A stretch of 64,000 nt of DNA from Candidatus Chryseobacterium colombiense (GCA_029203185.1 CP119310.1:2982001-3046000), one strand, 5' to 3'; shown: positions 25,458 through 35,093, counted from the first letter of the stretch. Numbers and translations: made by a program. Notes: generated by a model from the letters alone, not told the origin.

Positions 25458-26003
25458 TTAATAAAGGACATACCAGTCTGCACCGCCAAACTGGAAATAA
25501 CTTCCTTGAATTACTCCTGAAAAAGCGGTTGTAGGTGTTGTAGATCCGCAAAAATGACCCAAAGAATAATATCCTCCGATATTATTTCCGTAGTGATCCT
25601 GTACCCCAAGTTTAATACCTCCCCATTGTGATCCTGTAATATAGGCTGCAGGAACTGGATTTGACGGAAGAGTATAAGGAGTAGAATAATTATTGTCATA
25701 CGTCCATGCATCAATTAATGGAGTAGAGGGATAGGTTGGATTAAATGTATTGGAAGTATTGATATTTCCATAGTAATAGGCTTCCGAAGGAACAGTATTT
25801 ACTACCGGAGCATACGTCAATGTAGACAGGCCTCCTAAACTCGATGACTGAAGATTCGGACTACAGTTTCCCGCAAGATTGGAAGGATTCAATCTCCATA
25901 TAACAAATTGGATGACCGTATCCGTATAATTTTGAATGTAAAGATCTTGTGCCGAAATACAAAATGAAGAAAAAAATGTGGCTAATAAAATTAGTTTTTT
26001 CAT
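25458..26003 (-). CDS. secreted hypothetical protein, duplicate pair A member
   Basis: A 181 aa exported protein with signal MKKLILLATFFSSFCISAQ, then DLYIQNYTDTVIQF, a GGIKLGVQDHYGNN block, GGYYSLGHFCGS and the ending GGADWYVLY. It is clearly related to the protein at 24438 but much more diverged than their lipoprotein partners are from each other. It starts 4 bases after the lipoprotein at 26008. Function unknown. Confidence 0.72.
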   Translation of the reverse strand: MKKLILLATFFSSFCISAQDLYIQNYTDTVIQFVIWRLNPSNLAGNCSPNLQSSSLGGLSTLTYAPVVNTVPSEAYYYGNINTSNTFNPTYPSTPLIDAWTYDNNYSTPYTLPSNPVPAAYITGSQWGGIKLGVQDHYGNNIGGYYSLGHFCGSTTPTTAFSGVIQGSYFQFGGADWYVLY

Positions 26004-26007
26004 GGGT

Positions 26008-26382
26008 TTAATTTTGTGATTTATAATTTTGGTTGATTTCCTTGTTATACTCTCCATACACTTGTACAGCCCATTTTAGAATTTTTTCTCTGTCGTTTTC
26101 TGTTCTTTTTTCAATTTCAGAGTAGGTTACACCAGAACTTGCTATAAGGTCTTTAGCTGCCGGAATCAGCATGTCTTTTTTATAATCACTAAGTTCTGCT
26201 GAGGTTTTGGGTCTTTCAGGAGCAGGTTCTTTTTCCATGGCTACTTTTTTGATAGCCAGATTGAATTTTTGAACAGCTTCAGGTTTAGAAATTTCAGGGA
26301 GAGCAGAAGTGGCGACATTTTCGTTGGCACAGGATAAAATGGTAAGTAATGGAATACTTAACAGTAAAAATGTTTTTTTCAT
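26008..26382 (-). CDS. small lipoprotein, duplicate pair A member
   Basis: A 124 aa lipoprotein, 119 of 124 residues identical to the copy at 25012. The lipobox is ILSC with Cys18, followed by ANENVATSA and a helical, charged domain. A Met two codons upstream is also possible. It leads the first of two tandem cassettes, each made of lipoprotein then secreted protein, all on the minus strand. Confidence 0.78.
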   Translation of the reverse strand: MKKTFLLLSIPLLTILSCANENVATSALPEISKPEAVQKFNLAIKKVAMEKEPAPERPKTSAELSDYKKDMLIPAAKDLIASSGVTYSEIEKRTENDREKILKWAVQVYGEYNKEINQNYKSQN

Positions 26383-26480
26383 TTTCATATTAATTGATTT
26401 TTTGGTTCAATAAAAATAATGATTTTTATTAATTAATCATCATTTAGTGAAAAAATAAATTAATTATGTTATTGAAAATG

Positions 26481-26512
26481 AAAAAGCTCCGATAGAATAT
26501 CAGAGCTCTTTA
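26481..26512 (-). terminator. terminator of the T9SS cargo gene
   Basis: On the minus strand AAAGAGCTC (26504-26512) and GAGCTTTTT (26481-26489) form the stem around an internal loop, directly after the stop of the 26516 gene. Confidence 0.7.
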
Positions 26513-26515
26513 GAT

Positions 26516-28339
26516 TTATTTCTTTATAATTAGTTTGAAACTTTTTATAAATTGTTTTTGAGAGTTTTGTAAGGATAAAATGTAGTTTCCGTTGGCTAAA
26601 ATATTCTCCAAATCAAAATTCACGGATTTATTCTTTTCAATCTTTTTAGAATAGATCAATCTTCCGGCCATATCATTTATAGATACAAAATGAGGCTCTT
26701 TCGTAAGAATATTTCCTGTTAAAACAAATGAACCTTTGTTAGGATTATCATATAATTTTAAATGATCATCAAGGTTAGCTTCCGAAACAGATAAATTTAC
26801 AGGACTAAATTTTGCAATGTATCCTGCTCCTCCTTCATTCATTCCTGGTGGAAATATGAGAGTTTGTTGGTAGCCATTACTCGTTGTATAGCCGGAAAGT
26901 GAAGATGCTGATCCGTAAAGAAAAAAAGCATTGGAATTTGTTGAGAATTTGCAATTAATTACAGATAGCTTATTAGCTCCTGAATTTCCTGGTGGAGGCG
27001 TTACAGGCCCTCCATAATAAGAAGTAAATAAATGTATACCGGATGTCTCGAACATGGAAAAAAAGATGTCAAATACACTATTCGCGCTTGGTTTTACCTC
27101 TTGAAAAGCTCCTGGAGTTGCCATATTCTGATTTCCGGCGGTGCTTCCTGATACGATAATTTTATCATCCTTAACATCAAGATTATGATTACTGCTCAAA
27201 ATCAATTCTATACCTGCTGTGTTTAAATAGGTTGTCCAGGTTCTGTTTCCTGAATCATTAAATTTCGTAATAAATAAATCCCATCCATCTGAGCTGCTCG
27301 CTAAATGTGCCCCTTCTTCTCCGTAATATGTTCCGGGAGTGGTAGTGGTTCCTAAAACATAAATTCCGGTTTCAGTTACTCTTATATTTTTAATCGTACC
27401 ATGGGTAACGTTATTGGGTATGCCGTAATAGGTTCCCCAAATTCGGCTGCCCGAATTTCCGTTTAGTTTTATAATAGAATTCACGGCTTTAGCTTGCTGG
27501 AAAGTACCTGCTGTTGCTAGTGTAGAGATAGAACTATTAATATCCTCTCCTGTAGCGATATATAAATTGTTGTCAAATAGATCAATATCACTAATTGTTT
27601 TTGAAGGAATATAGGTTGCCCAGATCTTTTGGCCTTGAGAATTGAGCTTTATGACATAAGAATTAGAAAGAGGGCCTCCCTGTGCTGATGAAACATGGGT
27701 AAAAGAAGGCCCATATGTTCCCGGATCTCCTAAATTTTGCCATTTTGTAGTTCCTGCAATATAGATATTTCCGGTATTGTCAGTTTTGATGAAAAAATCA
27801 GAATCTAAATTTTCAGGTACATAGGTTTGCCATATTAAATTCCCGTTGGAATCATATTTTGAAAGTATTGAATCATCATTGGTGATATTAGAAGTGTGCC
27901 AATTACTGTTTGACAGAACAGGATAATTGATAAGATCTGATTCTATGTCATATCTGTTTCCGGACTGATCTCTGTAAGCGGGAATACTTTTATCTGAATA
28001 AGCGTTTTTATAGAGATTGTATTCTGCTAATAATAATCCTCCTGAAGTTGAAAAAACTTCTCTAAAATTATTTTTGGAATCAGCATTTCCTATAGTAAAA
28101 TAATTATTACTCGAAAATACAAACTGGTTATAATAACTTGCTGGAATGGGTATGGTGTTATTGTATGGATATGAGCTTATCCCATCTGCATATACATATG
28201 AGGAATTATTTTCATAGATGTTTTGCACATTGGTAGATGTACCTCCAAAATACGTCCCCCAATTTCTTTCATAATTGAATGATGATTGGGAGAATAACGA
28301 AGTGGAGAGGAAAATGAAAGATAATAAATTTAATTTCAT
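26516..28339 (-). CDS. T9SS type A sorting-domain protein, SBBP-like repeats
   Basis: A 607 aa secreted protein with signal MKLNLLSFIFLSTSLFSQ. The body contains repeated segments like WGTYYG, ATYIPS, WTTYLN and IAGTT, resembling SBBP/beta-propeller repeats. The C-terminal ~75 residues (LYDNPNKGSFVLTGN...INDMAGRLIYSKK...NYILSLQ...FKLIIKK) are the type A domain that directs export through the type IX secretion system. The Met at 28339 is chosen because it opens the signal. The surface role is unknown. Confidence 0.85.
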   Translation of the reverse strand: MKLNLLSFIFLSTSLFSQSSFNYERNWGTYFGGTSTNVQNIYENNSSYVYADGISSYPYNNTIPIPASYYNQFVFSSNNYFTIGNADSKNNFREVFSTSGGLLLAEYNLYKNAYSDKSIPAYRDQSGNRYDIESDLINYPVLSNSNWHTSNITNDDSILSKYDSNGNLIWQTYVPENLDSDFFIKTDNTGNIYIAGTTKWQNLGDPGTYGPSFTHVSSAQGGPLSNSYVIKLNSQGQKIWATYIPSKTISDIDLFDNNLYIATGEDINSSISTLATAGTFQQAKAVNSIIKLNGNSGSRIWGTYYGIPNNVTHGTIKNIRVTETGIYVLGTTTTPGTYYGEEGAHLASSSDGWDLFITKFNDSGNRTWTTYLNTAGIELILSSNHNLDVKDDKIIVSGSTAGNQNMATPGAFQEVKPSANSVFDIFFSMFETSGIHLFTSYYGGPVTPPPGNSGANKLSVINCKFSTNSNAFFLYGSASSLSGYTTSNGYQQTLIFPPGMNEGGAGYIAKFSPVNLSVSEANLDDHLKLYDNPNKGSFVLTGNILTKEPHFVSINDMAGRLIYSKKIEKNKSVNFDLENILANGNYILSLQNSQKQFIKSFKLIIKK

Positions 28340-28414
28340 ATTATTTATCAAAAAAATGGTGATTTATTTATCGTAAATATAAATAAAATAAATTACAGTT
28401 ATTATTATAACAAA

Positions 28415-28440
28415 AAAGCATCGGAAATCTCCGATGCTTT
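28415..28440 (-). terminator. clpC terminator
   Basis: AAAGCATCGG and CCGATGCTTT make a perfect 10-bp stem with a 6-base loop; on the minus strand it is followed by a T run, just after the clpC stop. Confidence 0.88.
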
Positions 28441-28462
28441 TAATATGATTAAAATTATTTAC

Positions 28463-31000
28463 TTACGATTGAGAAGACTTCTCAGCTGAAGATTTTTTTG
28501 CTTTCGGTGCTTTTCCAATCAAACCGTCTTTTGCTTCGTTAAGATCCAGAATTACAGTTTCTCCTTCGCTTAATTGCTTATTCACAAGCATTTCTGCCAA
28601 TAAATCTTCAATATACTTTTGGATAGCTCGTTTCAATGGTCTTGCTCCAAAATCTTTATCCCAGCCTTTTTCAGAAATAAAGTCTTTGGCTTCATCTGTT
28701 AACTCAACTTTATAGCCTAGTTTTTCTAATCTTCCGTATAATTTGCTCAATTCAAGATCAATAATTTTCTTGATATCTGTCTGCTCAAGAGAGTTGAAGA
28801 TTACGATATCATCAATTCTATTCAAGAATTCTGGTGCAAATGCTTTTTTAAGAGCATTTTCAATAGTACTTCTCGCTCTTGTATCAGAACTAGTCTTTTT
28901 AGCAGAAGTTCCGAATCCTACACCGTCTCCGAAATCTTTAAGATCTCTTGTCCCGATGTTTGAAGTAAGGATGATAATTGTATTTCTAAAGTCAATTTTT
29001 CTACCTAGGCTGTCTGTAACGTGACCTTCATCTAAGATCTGCAATAAGATATTAAATACATCCGGGTGAGCTTTTTCGATCTCATCCAAAAGAACCACGG
29101 CATAAGGTTTTCTTCTTACTGCTTCTGTCAATTGTCCTCCTTCTTCGTATCCAACGTATCCAGGAGGCGCACCAACCAATCTTGAAACGGCGAATTTTTC
29201 CATGTATTCACTCATGTCGATTCTGATTAATGATTCATCAGATTCGAATAATTCTCTTGCCATTACTTTAGCCAGCTCGGTTTTACCAACACCGGTTGTT
29301 CCTAAGAAAATGAAAGTACCAATCGGGCGGTTCGGATCTTTAAGGCCGGCTCTGTTTCTTTGAATTGCTTTCACAACCTTTTTCACAGCGTCTTCCTGAC
29401 CGATTACCTTGCCGTTCAATTTTTCATCCATTTGAGCCAATTTATCAAGCTCATTTTTACCAACTTTAGTTACAGGAACTCCACTCATCATAGAGACTAC
29501 TTCCGCTACATTTTCTTCTGTTACGGTTTCTTTTTTCTCTTTAACATCTTTGTCCCATTTATCCTGAGCAGCATTCAGCTCCATCTGAAGTCTTTCTTCT
29601 TCATCCTTCAGCTTTCTGGCTTCAAGATAATCCTGAGCTTTTACTGCTTTCTGTTTCAAATCCTTGATTTCTTCAATTTTCTTTTCAAAATCAATGATTT
29701 CAGTAGGAACTTTCATGTTCTTGATATAAACACGGGATCCGGCTTCGTCCATCGCGTCAATAGCTTTGTCCGGTAAAAAACGGTCTGTAATATATCTTGA
29801 TGTCAAATTGACACACGCAGCAATGGCTTCCGGAGTATAAATTACATTATGATGTTCTTCATACTTATCTTTAATCTGATTCAAAATCTGGATAGTTTCA
29901 TCGATAGAAGTAGGTTCCACCATTACTTTCTGGAATCTTCTTTCTAAAGCTCCGTCTTTTTCAATATACTGACGGTATTCATCCAGAGTTGTTGCTCCGA
30001 TACATTGAATTTCACCTCTTGCCAAAGCCGGTTTAAACATATTGGATGCATCTAAACTTCCTGTTGAACTTCCTGCACCTACAATAGTGTGAAGCTCATC
30101 GATGAATAAGATGACATCTCTGTTTTTTTCAAGCTCAGTCATGATGGCCTTCATTCTTTCTTCAAACTGACCACGGTATTTTGTTCCGGCCACTAAACTG
30201 GCCAGATCCAAAGTGATCACACGTTTCCCGTAAAGAACTCTGGACACTTTTTTCTGTTGAATTCTTAATGCTAAACCTTCTGCAATCGCAGATTTACCAA
30301 CTCCCGGCTCCCCGATAAGAAGCGGGTTGTTTTTCTTTCTACGCGATAAGATCTGAGAAACTCTCTCAATTTCTTTTTCACGGCCGATTACAGGGTCCAA
30401 TTTTCCATCTCTTGCCAAAGAAGTTAAGTCTCTACCAAAGTTATCCAGGGTTGGAGTTTTACTTTTAGCAGAACCTAAATTTCCTGTAGGCTTTCTCATT
30501 TGCTCAAATTCCTCTCTTTCATCATCGTCATCATAAGCACTCATTTGTGGTGCCTGTCCGGAATTTTTAAGCATTGTTTGATACTCTCTTGAAACGCCTT
30601 CATAGTCGATATCATAAGCGCCTAAAATATTTGAAGTAGGGTCTTCATATTTATAAAGAATGCCTAAAAGCAGATGAACGGTATTAATTTCATTGCTTTT
30701 GTATTGTCTGCATTCTAACTCCGCACGTTTAATAGCGTGATCCGCCATTTTAGTGAAAGAAATATTGGTAACCTCTTCAGAAATAGGATTAAGACTTGCT
30801 GTATTTAGAGTTTCAATTTTTCTTCTGATTTGTGTTAAATCCGCATTAAGGTTTTGAAGGATTTCTTTTGCAGAGTTTTCCGTTTTTATAATACCTAAAA
30901 GTAGATGTTCTGTATTAAGAAATTCACTTTTGAGCCTTTTAGCTTCGCTTTTGCTTTGTTTGAACACCTGGCTCAAACCTTGTGAAAACTTATAATCCAT
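28463..31000 (-). CDS. clpC: ATP-dependent Clp protease ATP-binding subunit ClpC
   Basis: An 845 aa AAA+ unfoldase that feeds substrates to ClpP. In order: Clp N-domain repeats (1-150), a first AAA module with Walker A GEPGVGKSA, a middle coiled region with a UVR-like segment (LEARKLKDEEERLQMEL), a second AAA module with Walker A GTTGVGKTEL, and the C-terminal D2-small domain. The middle domain is short compared with ClpB, which favours ClpC. The Met at 31000 (MDYKFSQGLSQVFKQSK) is the usual start; four extra codons upstream are unlikely. The C-terminus is Lys/Ser-rich. Confidence 0.95.
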   Translation of the reverse strand: MDYKFSQGLSQVFKQSKSEAKRLKSEFLNTEHLLLGIIKTENSAKEILQNLNADLTQIRRKIETLNTASLNPISEEVTNISFTKMADHAIKRAELECRQYKSNEINTVHLLLGILYKYEDPTSNILGAYDIDYEGVSREYQTMLKNSGQAPQMSAYDDDDEREEFEQMRKPTGNLGSAKSKTPTLDNFGRDLTSLARDGKLDPVIGREKEIERVSQILSRRKKNNPLLIGEPGVGKSAIAEGLALRIQQKKVSRVLYGKRVITLDLASLVAGTKYRGQFEERMKAIMTELEKNRDVILFIDELHTIVGAGSSTGSLDASNMFKPALARGEIQCIGATTLDEYRQYIEKDGALERRFQKVMVEPTSIDETIQILNQIKDKYEEHHNVIYTPEAIAACVNLTSRYITDRFLPDKAIDAMDEAGSRVYIKNMKVPTEIIDFEKKIEEIKDLKQKAVKAQDYLEARKLKDEEERLQMELNAAQDKWDKDVKEKKETVTEENVAEVVSMMSGVPVTKVGKNELDKLAQMDEKLNGKVIGQEDAVKKVVKAIQRNRAGLKDPNRPIGTFIFLGTTGVGKTELAKVMARELFESDESLIRIDMSEYMEKFAVSRLVGAPPGYVGYEEGGQLTEAVRRKPYAVVLLDEIEKAHPDVFNILLQILDEGHVTDSLGRKIDFRNTIIILTSNIGTRDLKDFGDGVGFGTSAKKTSSDTRARSTIENALKKAFAPEFLNRIDDIVIFNSLEQTDIKKIIDLELSKLYGRLEKLGYKVELTDEAKDFISEKGWDKDFGARPLKRAIQKYIEDLLAEMLVNKQLSEGETVILDLNEAKDGLIGKAPKAKKSSAEKSSQS

Positions 31001-31119
31001 AATATATCTCATTAGAATAAAAGCAGCATTGCCATTTATTCATTATCTAAATTACAAATATTTTACCAAAAATCAATAAATGACTTTATGGCAGAAAAAA
31101 TTTTATTATCTTATTGAAA

Positions 31120-31377
31120 ATGATTAAGTTTGTTATCCTGAAAATTTTTCCCATGATTCCCGAAATTGCTACTTATATCGGATATTCTGCCTCACTTTTT
31201 ATTGTGCTGAGTTTCATATTGAAAGATATAAGAAAAATCAGAATTGTAAATATGATAGGCTGTATCTGTTTTGTCATTTATGGTATTTTCAGTGGGATGC
31301 TCTGGCCGGTAATTATTCCCAACGGGCTTATTTGCTTTATACAAATTTACCATCTTCTGACAGATAAAAAGAAGTAA
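31120..31377 (+). CDS. YgjV-like small membrane protein
   Basis: An 85 aa membrane protein with three hydrophobic segments and the pattern YIGYSASLFIVLSFILKDIRKIRIVNMIGCICF...YGIFSG, which resembles the YgjV family. The function is unknown. Its stop overlaps the next gene's start by one base (TAATG), so it is coupled to the glycosyltransferase. Start at 31120 (ATG) is preferred over a TTG six bases earlier; the Met at 31159 is a further alternative. Confidence 0.68.
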   Translation: MIKFVILKIFPMIPEIATYIGYSASLFIVLSFILKDIRKIRIVNMIGCICFVIYGIFSGMLWPVIIPNGLICFIQIYHLLTDKKK

Positions 31378-32480
31378 TGAGTAAGGGAAAAGTGATTACT
31401 TCTGCATTCAGCAATTTATATACGGATCAGCGTATAGAAAAGGTCTGCAGAACATTATATGAAAACGGATACGATATTGAGCTCATCGGAAACAACTGGA
31501 ACGGAGCGGAAGAAATGTCTCGGCCTTATCCGTTTTCCAGGATAGAGTTAAAATCGAAAAGTTTAAAAACAGCTTATTTCGAATTCAATTGGAAACTCTA
31601 TCATCAATTAAAGAAAAAAGCAGATAAAAATACAATTCTTCATACCAATGATCTGGATGCGCTGCTTCCCAATTATCTGATTGCTAAAAAATTAAATATT
31701 CCGTTGATTTTTGACAGTCATGAAATTTTTTCCGAAATGCCTGCAATTCAGGGCAAAATGTCACAAAAATTATGGAGGTATCTTGAAAAGACAATTGTTC
31801 CGAAGATCAAATTCATGATAACAGCAAGTTCAGGGTATGCCAATTGGTTTAAAAACCGATACGGAATCAGTCCTGTTGTCGTTCAAAATGCGCCAAGAAA
31901 ATTAAGCTTTAACCAGGAAATACCAGAGAACAGTCCTAAAGTTCTTTTGTACCAAGGCGCGATCAATCCTTTTCGAGGAATTGATAAAGCAATTTTAGCC
32001 ATGCATTATGTAGAAAATGTTATTTTTCAGATTGCAGGAGACGGACCAAGAAAAACAGAATATGAAGAATTGGTCATTAAGGAAAATCTCCAGGATAAAG
32101 TACGGTTTTTAGGAAAATTGCATCCAGATGATTTAAGAGAAATTACACGGACTGTAGACTGCGGGATGAGTATTGAAGAGAATGGGGGAGAAAGCTATTA
32201 CTATTCTTTACCAAACAAAGTCCTGGATTGTATTCAGGCAAGAGTACCTTTGATTTTATCAGATCTTCCGGAAATGCTGAATATTAAAAATCAGTTTGAT
32301 GTAGGAGAGATCATTAAAAATCATGAACCTTTAAGTATTGCAGAAGCAATAAAAGTTGTTCTGAATAAAGGAAGAAAAAACTATCTTCCAGAGCTTGAAA
32401 AGGCCGCAAATATTCTTTGTTGGGAAAATGAGGAAATAATGTTGTTGGAAGTTTTTGAAAAAGCTGCTGAAAGTTTTTAA
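31377..32480 (+). CDS. glycosyltransferase, GT4 type
   Basis: A 367 aa GT-B fold enzyme. The N-terminal half has TSAFSNLYTDQRIEKVCRTLYENGYDIELIG and the acceptor-side HTNDLDALLPNYL and DSHEIFSEMP. The C-terminal half has the donor-binding run LLYQGAINPFRGIDKAILAM, FQIAGDGPRKTEYEEL and the late acidic motif SIEENGGESYYYSLPNKVLD. It probably builds an envelope polysaccharide or LPS, but the sugar is unknown. The start overlaps the previous gene by one base. Confidence 0.87.
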   Translation: MSKGKVITSAFSNLYTDQRIEKVCRTLYENGYDIELIGNNWNGAEEMSRPYPFSRIELKSKSLKTAYFEFNWKLYHQLKKKADKNTILHTNDLDALLPNYLIAKKLNIPLIFDSHEIFSEMPAIQGKMSQKLWRYLEKTIVPKIKFMITASSGYANWFKNRYGISPVVVQNAPRKLSFNQEIPENSPKVLLYQGAINPFRGIDKAILAMHYVENVIFQIAGDGPRKTEYEELVIKENLQDKVRFLGKLHPDDLREITRTVDCGMSIEENGGESYYYSLPNKVLDCIQARVPLILSDLPEMLNIKNQFDVGEIIKNHEPLSIAEAIKVVLNKGRKNYLPELEKAANILCWENEEIMLLEVFEKAAESF

Positions 32481-32576
32481 AGTTCTAAAGGTTAAAATAT
32501 TTAATAACAATATAATTATCTGATTATTAAGTGTTAAGTCTAAAATTAACATAAAATTCAAAAACTCTAAAATTAG

Positions 32577-32584
32577 TATCTTTG
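32577..32584 (+). promoter_or_regulatory. -7 promoter element of sufE
   Basis: TATCTTTG fits TAnnTTTG and lies 18 bases before the sufE ATG. No clean -33 TTTG is seen. Confidence 0.5.
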
Positions 32585-32602
32585 CACAAAAGAAGTATAG
32601 AA

Positions 32603-33022
32603 ATGACCATTAAGGAAAAACAGCAGGAAATTATCGACGAATTTGCGTTTCTTGACGATTGGGAACAGAAATATGAATATATTATTGATCTTGGAAAGGA
32701 GCTGAAGGGGCTTTCTGATGATAAAAAAACTGACGAAAACCTGATCAAAGGCTGCCAAAGCAAAGTTTGGATTGATGCAGAATTCAAAGATGGAAAATTG
32801 TTTTTCAATGCTGATTCTGACGGTATTTTACCGAAAGGAATTGTTTCTCTTTTAGTCAGTATTTACAGCGGACATTCTACACAGGAAATTTTAGATTCTG
32901 ATTTTGAGTTTATTTCTGAAATCGGGTTACAGGAGTTTCTTTCTCCTTCTCGTGCAAACGGATTGATGGCGATGACAAAGCAGATCAAATTTTACGCAGT
33001 TGCCTATCAGTTGAAATCGTAA
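32603..33022 (+). CDS. sufE: SufE-like cysteine desulfurase activator
   Basis: SufE accepts persulfide sulfur from the SufS desulfurase for Fe-S cluster assembly. The 139 aa protein has the single reactive Cys at 51 in IKGCQSKVW, the same position as in E. coli SufE, and the domain is otherwise complete. Translation from 32603 is chosen because homologues begin MTIKEKQQEI; seven upstream codons would overlap the promoter. Its SufS/SufBCD partners are not in this window, and it sits alone among glycosyltransferase genes. Confidence 0.9.
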   Translation: MTIKEKQQEIIDEFAFLDDWEQKYEYIIDLGKELKGLSDDKKTDENLIKGCQSKVWIDAEFKDGKLFFNADSDGILPKGIVSLLVSIYSGHSTQEILDSDFEFISEIGLQEFLSPSRANGLMAMTKQIKFYAVAYQLKS

Positions 33023-33024
33023 TT

Positions 33025-33990
33025 GTGACAAGAATTTTAGCATATCGTTTCTCTGCTTTTGGTGATGTTGCAATGACAGCTCCTGTCTTCCGTGAATTTT
33101 TAGAACAAAATCCGGATGTGGAAATTGTGATGGTATCCCGGAAAAATTTTGAGAGTTTATTTACTGATATTCCGAATGTTATATTCAAAGGAATTAATCT
33201 TGACGATTATAAAGGATTCTTCGGATTGAACAGATTGGCCAATGAATTAATCAAAGAATTTAACCCAGATCTGGTTGCCAACCTTCATGATGTTATAAGA
33301 ACAAAGGTTTTAGATAAAATTTACAGAAGAAAGGGCTTAAAAGTTTTTAAAATCAATAAAGGAAAAGAAGAAAAAGAGCGATTAACAGATGTCTGGAACC
33401 TGAATAAAGTCCAGCTGAAAAAAACGGTTGAACGGTATGCAGATGTTTTCCGGGAAATGGGTTTTGAAGTTAATTTATCACATCAATTAAGGACTGTCTC
33501 AAACAACAAATCGGGTATTGGTTTTGCTCCTTTTGCTCAGCATCGGGGAAAAATGCTTCCGTTGGAAAAATCTTATGAACTGGCAAGAATTTTGGCTCAG
33601 AAACAGAAAGTTTATTTTTTTGGTGGAGGTAAGAAAGAGACTGAAACTTTAGAAAAGTGGGAGAGAGAAATTCCAAATACATATAGTTTATCAGGAAAAT
33701 TGAGCTTTGCAGAGGAGCTGAAAAAAATTTCCGAGTTGGAACTTATGATCTCTATGGATTCTGCCAATATGCATTTGGCAAGTCTTATGGGAACTAGATG
33801 TATTTCTATTTGGGGATCGACGCATCCTTATGCGGGCTTTTTAGGATTTGGACAAAGTGAAGATGACGTTGTTCAGGTAGATGACTTAACGTGCAGGCCG
33901 TGTTCTGTTTTTGGTGATAAAGAGTGCTACCGAGGAGATTGGGCGTGTCTGGAAGAGCTTGACGTGCAAAAAATCGTTGAAAAAATTTGA
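33025..33990 (+). CDS. glycosyltransferase family 9 (heptosyltransferase-like)
   Basis: A 321 aa GT9 enzyme, the group of ADP-heptose:LPS heptosyltransferases. It begins RILAYRFSAFGDVAMTAPVF, the usual GT9 N-terminal motif. The C-terminal half has GIGFAPFAQHRGKMLPLEKSYELA and the donor-binding MISMDSANMHLASLMGTRCISIWGSTHPYAGF. It is likely to add a sugar to the LPS core. The start is a GTG 2 bases after the sufE stop, so it is transcribed with sufE. It ends 4 bases before the next glycosyltransferase. Confidence 0.88.
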   Translation: MTRILAYRFSAFGDVAMTAPVFREFLEQNPDVEIVMVSRKNFESLFTDIPNVIFKGINLDDYKGFFGLNRLANELIKEFNPDLVANLHDVIRTKVLDKIYRRKGLKVFKINKGKEEKERLTDVWNLNKVQLKKTVERYADVFREMGFEVNLSHQLRTVSNNKSGIGFAPFAQHRGKMLPLEKSYELARILAQKQKVYFFGGGKKETETLEKWEREIPNTYSLSGKLSFAEELKKISELELMISMDSANMHLASLMGTRCISIWGSTHPYAGFLGFGQSEDDVVQVDDLTCRPCSVFGDKECYRGDWACLEELDVQKIVEKI

Positions 33991-33994
33991 TCCC

Positions 33995-34894
33995 ATGAAG
34001 CTTTCTGTCTGTATTCCTGTTTATAATTTTGATGTAAGAGAGCTTGTTCTTGATTTAAAAAAAGAAATTGAAAACTATAATATAGATGCCGAAATCATTC
34101 TGATTGATGATGCATCAGAAGAAAATTTCAAAACAATGAATGCTGAACTTCAGAAAGAGGTACAAACATTTATTTTTCTTGAAGATAATATAGGTCGATC
34201 AAAGATTAGAAACTTGTTTTTAGAGTATTCAAATGGGGAGTATCTTTTGTTTCTTGATTGCGACGGGAAAATTATTTCAAGTATTTTTTTATTATCATAC
34301 ATTCAATTTATCAAAAATAATAAACGTCCGAAGGTCATATATGGAGGGCGAAAAGTTTCTGATTTATCACCAGACAAAAGTCATTACCTTAGATGGAAAT
34401 TTGCAATGGAAAGAGAAAATCAGAGTGCTGAAAAGCGTCAAAAAAAACCATATTTGTCTTTCCAGACAAACAATTTCATCATTAATAGAGAAGTTTTGAA
34501 GAAGGTACCCTTTAATGCTGAATACCAAAAATATGGTTATGAAGATCTTCTTTTCGCTATGGAATTAAAGGATAAGGGTATAATGATCAATCATATTGAT
34601 AATGTAATTTTTAATAATGATTTGGAAACCAATGATAAATATTTAATTAAAATAAAAGAGTCAATAGAAAGTTTGGCAAAAATGCAACAGGACGAGAAAC
34701 TAAAATCAAAAATAAAAGAAATTAAAATTATAAAGGTATTTAATAGAATAAATGAAAGCTTTTTAAGAGCTGTATCTGTAAATTTGTTTCAAATACTAAA
34801 AGGAACTTTAGAGAAAAAGCTACAAAAAGGAAATGTTAATCTTCGATATCTAGATTTTTATAAACTGGGATTGTTACTAAAAAATACTAATTAA
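33995..34894 (+). CDS. glycosyltransferase family 2
   Basis: A 299 aa GT-A enzyme. It begins KLSVCIPVYNFDVRELVLDL, then DDASEE and the metal-binding DCDG (FLDCDGKI, around residue 87), features of family 2 transferases. Its last third is Lys-rich and may associate with membrane. The Met at 33995 is chosen; an earlier frame overlaps the GT9 gene. The coding DNA is more AT-rich than its neighbours, which could reflect transfer of a surface-polysaccharide gene. The substrate is unknown. Confidence 0.85.
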   Translation: MKLSVCIPVYNFDVRELVLDLKKEIENYNIDAEIILIDDASEENFKTMNAELQKEVQTFIFLEDNIGRSKIRNLFLEYSNGEYLLFLDCDGKIISSIFLLSYIQFIKNNKRPKVIYGGRKVSDLSPDKSHYLRWKFAMERENQSAEKRQKKPYLSFQTNNFIINREVLKKVPFNAEYQKYGYEDLLFAMELKDKGIMINHIDNVIFNNDLETNDKYLIKIKESIESLAKMQQDEKLKSKIKEIKIIKVFNRINESFLRAVSVNLFQILKGTLEKKLQKGNVNLRYLDFYKLGLLLKNTN

Positions 34895-35067
34895 TTTATT
34901 GCACAATTTTTTGATAATATTATGCATTATCTGTGATGTAAAGGTAAGGTATAATACCTGTAAAGTACCTTGGAAGTGGCATTTTATTATTTTAAGGTGG
35001 TTTATTTTGTTCTGGCTTGAAGAAGAAGTTGTAAAATGAAAATAATATTATTAGATATAAAATAAAA

Positions 35068-35093
35068 AAATCTCCCAATTTCTTGAGAGATTT
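35068..35093 (-). terminator. terminator of the tRNA transcript
   Basis: On the minus strand AAATCTC...GAGATTT forms a stem with a following T run, just after the second tRNA in transcription order. Confidence 0.7.

Noticed and set aside
25387..25551. N-terminal extension of the lipoprotein at 25012 reading MRIYNTYNRF...
   Set aside because: The extension overlaps the end of the neighbouring secreted protein and lacks a signal; the lipoprotein signal begins at 25386.
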